Shown here: piece after piece, positions 61,593 to 64,000 of the stretch
How the letters are laid out: the number at the start of each line of letters is the position of its first letter
How positions within the stretch are numbered: position 1 is the stretch's first letter
Assembly: GCA_964420995.1 (NCBI GenBank)
Contig: CAYQUX010000008.1
Span: 62,001 to 126,000 of the forward strand
Direction: 5' to 3'
Length of the DNA stretch: 64,000 bases
Source of the DNA: Leptolinea sp964420995
Lineage (GTDB): Bacteria > Chloroflexota > Anaerolineae > Anaerolineales > Anaerolineaceae
The notes under the pieces: model-generated
Seen by the model: the letters and a program-made list of their open reading frames with translations, nothing else
Told to the model about the DNA's origin: nothing
Databases searched by the model: none
Position numbers and translations under genes: made by a program

Positions 61593-61598
61593 TATAAT
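61593..61598 (+). promoter_or_regulatory. -10 element of a leaderless ORF
   Basis: TATAAT, 6 nt before the ATG at 61605, the same spacing as at 43007 and 63245. Confidence 0.5.
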
Positions 61599-61604
61599 GA
61601 ACCC

Positions 61605-61700
61605 ATGGGGGATGAATTTAGAATTGTCATCATCGTTTCATTACAGTTTTATCGAATATTTAATGACAGCGACACGGATGTTCACGGGAGGCATTCATGA
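61605..61700 (+). CDS. 31-residue leaderless upstream ORF
   Basis: MGDEFRIVIIVSLQFY starts the product, which ends in DVHGRHS. It begins 6 nt after TATAAT, has no ribosome-binding site, and its TGA overlaps the ATG of the secreted lipoprotein (ATGA). Both features point to a translated leader coupled to the next gene, but coding is not proven. Confidence 0.45.
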   Translation: MGDEFRIVIIVSLQFYRIFNDSDTDVHGRHS

Positions 61701-63181
61701 AAATCGGATTTTGGGTTGCAATTTTTTACAGTGGAATATTTGCCTTAAGCTGTAATCTGGCGGGAGTGATCCGGACTAATCAGGAAACAGTATTACCAGA
61801 ACAAAATCCGACCAGGAACGCTGTTCCGGAAGGGATGACGTCACCAGCCTTCGATGCGGCTCATCCAACCAGATCAGAAGCACTTCTCCAAACGGGTGAT
61901 TTCTCCTACCTGGGATCGTTTCGTCTCCCCGGTGAAGATGAACGGCCGCGCACCTTTGGCTATGGGGGCAACGCCATGACCTTCAACCCGGATGGTGACC
62001 CCCGGGGCGGGCAGGATGGATTCCCCGGGTCGTTGTTCATCACCGGGCATGACCGCATCCCCTTCGGCGAGCTGCCGGATGGCGGACAGGTGGCGGAAAT
62101 CAACATCCCCAAACCGGTGAATAGCAAAGATCTGGCGGGCATGAACACGGCTGAATTTCTGCAGAATTTTAAGGATCTGGGTGCTTTCCCCGGACTTGAT
62201 GAAATCCCCAAGATCGGGATGGTTTACCTTAACCAAAAAGAAACCGGTCCATTGATCCACCTGGCCTGGGGCGTGCATATCGAGCCTCCGGAGGCTGTCT
62301 CGCATGCCTGGTTTTCGCCTGATCTATCGAACCCGGATGTGCGGGGGTACTGGTACATTGGTCGGCAGGACCCTTACAGCGTGAATGGTTACATGTTCGA
62401 AATACCGCAGGACTGGGCGCAGAAAAATTCCGGCGGACGCGTTCTGGCGACTGGCCGTATGCGCGACGGTGGCCAGGGAGGCATGGGTCCCACTCTCCTG
62501 GCGTATCGCCCGTGGCAGGATGATGGTTCTCCCGCCCCGGATGGAACCCATCTGGAGGAAGTACCCCTGCTCTTGTACGAAAAATCCAGCAACACGGAAG
62601 ATTACACGCGCTGTATGCGCAACTACCAACACGCGGATGAATGGGAAGGCGGCGCGTGGATCACCACGGCAGGCGGTAAATCGGCGGTGCTGTTTGCCGG
62701 CACCAAAGCCACCGGCGATAGAACATGGTACGGGTATATCAATGCAAAGGGAGCGGACCAGGTTTGCGTGGACTCGCACGTCACGGATTACCCCACCTGC
62801 CGGCTGGCGGATGGCGCCATCTGCCCGGCGGGTGATTTGCAAGGCTGCTGCGATGAAGAAAGCGGCGGTTGCGCTTCGCTGCGGGGCTGGTGGTCAAACC
62901 GTTTTGACGCGCAACTCATCCTCTACAATCCGGACGATCTGGCCAGGGTAACCGCGGGTCAAATGGAAGCCTGGCAGCCGCAACCGTACGCGGCCATTGA
63001 TATTGACGAGCACCTGCTGCTCAACCCTCCCGATTGGGAAATCCAGAACGTGGGTTCAGGTGATCAACGTCGCTACCGCGTCGGAGATGTCGCCTTTGAC
63101 CGCGCGAACGGCCTGCTGTATGTGCTGGAACAATTCGGCGATGAAGCCAAACCACTGGTGCACGTCTGGAAAATTGAATGA
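61697..63181 (+). CDS. Secreted lipoprotein of unknown function
   Basis: 494 residues. The signal peptide ends in ALSC, a plausible lipobox. The body is beta-rich, with repeated blade-like segments (FSYLGSFRLPGEDER, GSLFITGHDR, KSAVLFAGTKATGDRTWYGY, VAFDRANGLLYVLEQ) that suggest a beta-propeller. A Cys-rich insert (CPAGDLQGCCDEESGGC) lies at about 375-390. No family name is recognised. GGGAGG precedes the ATG. Confidence 0.75.
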   Translation: MKIGFWVAIFYSGIFALSCNLAGVIRTNQETVLPEQNPTRNAVPEGMTSPAFDAAHPTRSEALLQTGDFSYLGSFRLPGEDERPRTFGYGGNAMTFNPDGDPRGGQDGFPGSLFITGHDRIPFGELPDGGQVAEINIPKPVNSKDLAGMNTAEFLQNFKDLGAFPGLDEIPKIGMVYLNQKETGPLIHLAWGVHIEPPEAVSHAWFSPDLSNPDVRGYWYIGRQDPYSVNGYMFEIPQDWAQKNSGGRVLATGRMRDGGQGGMGPTLLAYRPWQDDGSPAPDGTHLEEVPLLLYEKSSNTEDYTRCMRNYQHADEWEGGAWITTAGGKSAVLFAGTKATGDRTWYGYINAKGADQVCVDSHVTDYPTCRLADGAICPAGDLQGCCDEESGGCASLRGWWSNRFDAQLILYNPDDLARVTAGQMEAWQPQPYAAIDIDEHLLLNPPDWEIQNVGSGDQRRYRVGDVAFDRANGLLYVLEQFGDEAKPLVHVWKIE

Positions 63182-63244
63182 GAAGCCCGGCGCAGTAAAA
63201 CGCAACTCCAGCCGGGAATAAGGCGTTCCGCCGGTTGAATCCTG

Positions 63245-63250
63245 TATAAT
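63245..63250 (+). promoter_or_regulatory. -10 element of the leaderless flavoprotein gene
   Basis: TATAAT preceded by TG; 6 nt separate it from the ATG at 63257. No ribosome-binding site is present. Confidence 0.6.
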
Positions 63251-63256
63251 GCCAGC

Positions 63257-64000
63257 ATGAAGATCGCTGTGATCGGCGCGGGAGCGTCCGGATTAATGGC
63301 TGCCCTGCAGGCAGCCAGGCAGGGGGCGAATGTCACCCTGCTGGAACGCAATGATACGGTGGGCCGCAAATTGACGGTCACCGGCAGCGGGCATTGCAAC
63401 CTGACAAACGACGCGGTTGCGCCGCAAGCCTATACCTGCGCGGATCCCCAATGGATGGGAACCCTGTTATCCCAATGCGGGGTGAATGACCTGCTGGGCA
63501 TTCTGGAATCCACCGCTATACCGGCCCGCAAGACGGATGACGGCTGGTATTACCCGTTATCCAACTCGGCTCATTCCGTGGTGGAAGCCTTCGCCAGCGC
63601 GGTGAATCGCGCCGGTATCTGCCTGCTTACCGGCCGGCGCGTGACCGGTATTCAAAAAAACGGCCGTTCGTTCACCGTCCGCTTTTCGCAGGGCGAAAAA
63701 GAAAGCCTCGCGGACTTTGACCGCGTGATCGTTTCCACCGGCGGCTGCGCCTACCCGGATCTGGGTTCACGCGGCGATCTATTCCGTGTGCTGGAAAAGC
63801 TGGGTCACACCACCCTGCCAAACCGCCCGGCACTGGCTCCGATGCTGGTTACTACCGGGAATCTCAAATCCTTGCAGGGTATGCGCTTTGATGTCGCCGC
63901 CGCGTTATGGGACGGTTCAAAACAATTGGCCGGCACGCGCGGTAACCTGATTTTCACCGAATGGGGATTGAACGGCCCGGCCGTGATGGATATCAGCCAT
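63257..64000 (+). CDS. HI0933/BaiN-type NAD(P)/FAD-dependent oxidoreductase (3' end off the window)
   Basis: The first 248 codons are open to the end of the window. The dinucleotide-binding start MKIAVIGAGASGLMAALQAA, followed by LLERNDTVGRKLTVTGSGHC, is the signature of HI0933-family flavoproteins (the group of the bile-acid reductase BaiN and related proteins). VIVSTGGCAYPDLGSRGD and LAPMLV also match. The gene appears leaderless. The rest of the roughly 400-residue protein lies outside. Confidence 0.9.
   Translation, partial: MKIAVIGAGASGLMAALQAARQGANVTLLERNDTVGRKLTVTGSGHCNLTNDAVAPQAYTCADPQWMGTLLSQCGVNDLLGILESTAIPARKTDDGWYYPLSNSAHSVVEAFASAVNRAGICLLTGRRVTGIQKNGRSFTVRFSQGEKESLADFDRVIVSTGGCAYPDLGSRGDLFRVLEKLGHTTLPNRPALAPMLVTTGNLKSLQGMRFDVAAALWDGSKQLAGTRGNLIFTEWGLNGPAVMDISH

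Noticed and set aside
1..64000. CRISPR arrays, tRNA, rRNA, prophage or IS elements
   Set aside because: No regularly spaced direct repeats, cloverleaf sequences, rRNA-like stretches or transposase/integrase motifs were seen.

Overview
The window looks like a chromosomal segment of a monoderm, probably fermentative bacterium of the Chloroflexota, most likely Anaerolineae. This is inferred from gene content, not from a marker gene. The pointers are a MalT/LuxR-type ATP-dependent regulator, DUF6326 and DUF4386 membrane proteins, a Thr/Pro-rich 'TPEPKPT' linker in a secreted protein, several lipoboxes, a CUT1 sugar transporter without its own ATPase, and promoters of the form TATAAT-6 nt-ATG. Coding density is high, operons are short and both strands are used. 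I see no rRNA, tRNA, CRISPR array, prophage or transposase.

Layout. 1-6.7 kb: C1 and pyrimidine-type metabolism (dihydroorotate dehydrogenase-like flavoprotein fused to a ferredoxin, metF), an ICMT-like membrane methyltransferase, a RibD/DHFR-like reductase, a secreted protein and an AbrB-VapC toxin-antitoxin pair. 6.8-12.5 kb: a tandem-patatin protein coupled to a GPH sugar symporter, then a secreted tannase-like hydrolase. 12.7-22.9 kb: DUF3788, HD hydrolase, GH10 xylanase, hydrolases, a GT39 glycosyltransferase coupled to DUF72, a doubly frameshifted gene, DUF7000-like, a short YdeI-like protein, OsmC and a 38-residue Lys-rich protein. 23-32.7 kb: a YfcC transporter with an M14-like peptidase, aldehyde dehydrogenase with DeoC, an ECF sigma/anti-sigma/membrane-protein operon, diaminopropionate ammonia-lyase and a cysteine hydrolase. 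32.9-42 kb: TPM and LemA pair, an SPL-type radical SAM protein whose stop codon lies in a dispersed palindromic repeat, a LysR regulator divergent from a possible structured RNA, an AbrB-controlled membrane-anchored phosphotransfer dikinase, and a lipoprotein with a caspase-like His/Cys pair.

42-52.8 kb: a VOC protein, a MazF-like toxin, the LuxR/MalT regulator, a DUF6326-DUF4386-MDR dehydrogenase-DUF6326 operon, more palindromic repeats, a TetR gene behind a consensus promoter and operator, DUF2461, a 2-hydroxyacid dehydrogenase overlapping a HAD phosphatase. 52.8-56.6 kb: a TetR-controlled cassette (uncharacterised protein, flavodoxin-ferredoxin fusion, methyltransferase), with a second methyltransferase beside it. 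56.9-61.5 kb: sugar ABC transporter (binding protein and two permeases), AraC regulator and cupin protein. 61.6-64 kb: a secreted lipoprotein preceded by a leaderless 31-codon ORF, and the 5' part of a BaiN/HI0933-type flavoprotein.

The functional theme is uptake and breakdown of plant-derived polymers and sugars (GH10 xylanase, tannase-like esterase, GPH and CUT1 transporters, DeoC with aldehyde dehydrogenase). The least conventional parts are the tandem patatin, the membrane-bound dikinase with its operator, the caspase-like lipoprotein, the possible LysR-linked RNA at 37.1 kb and the TetR/EFR1/methyltransferase cassette.
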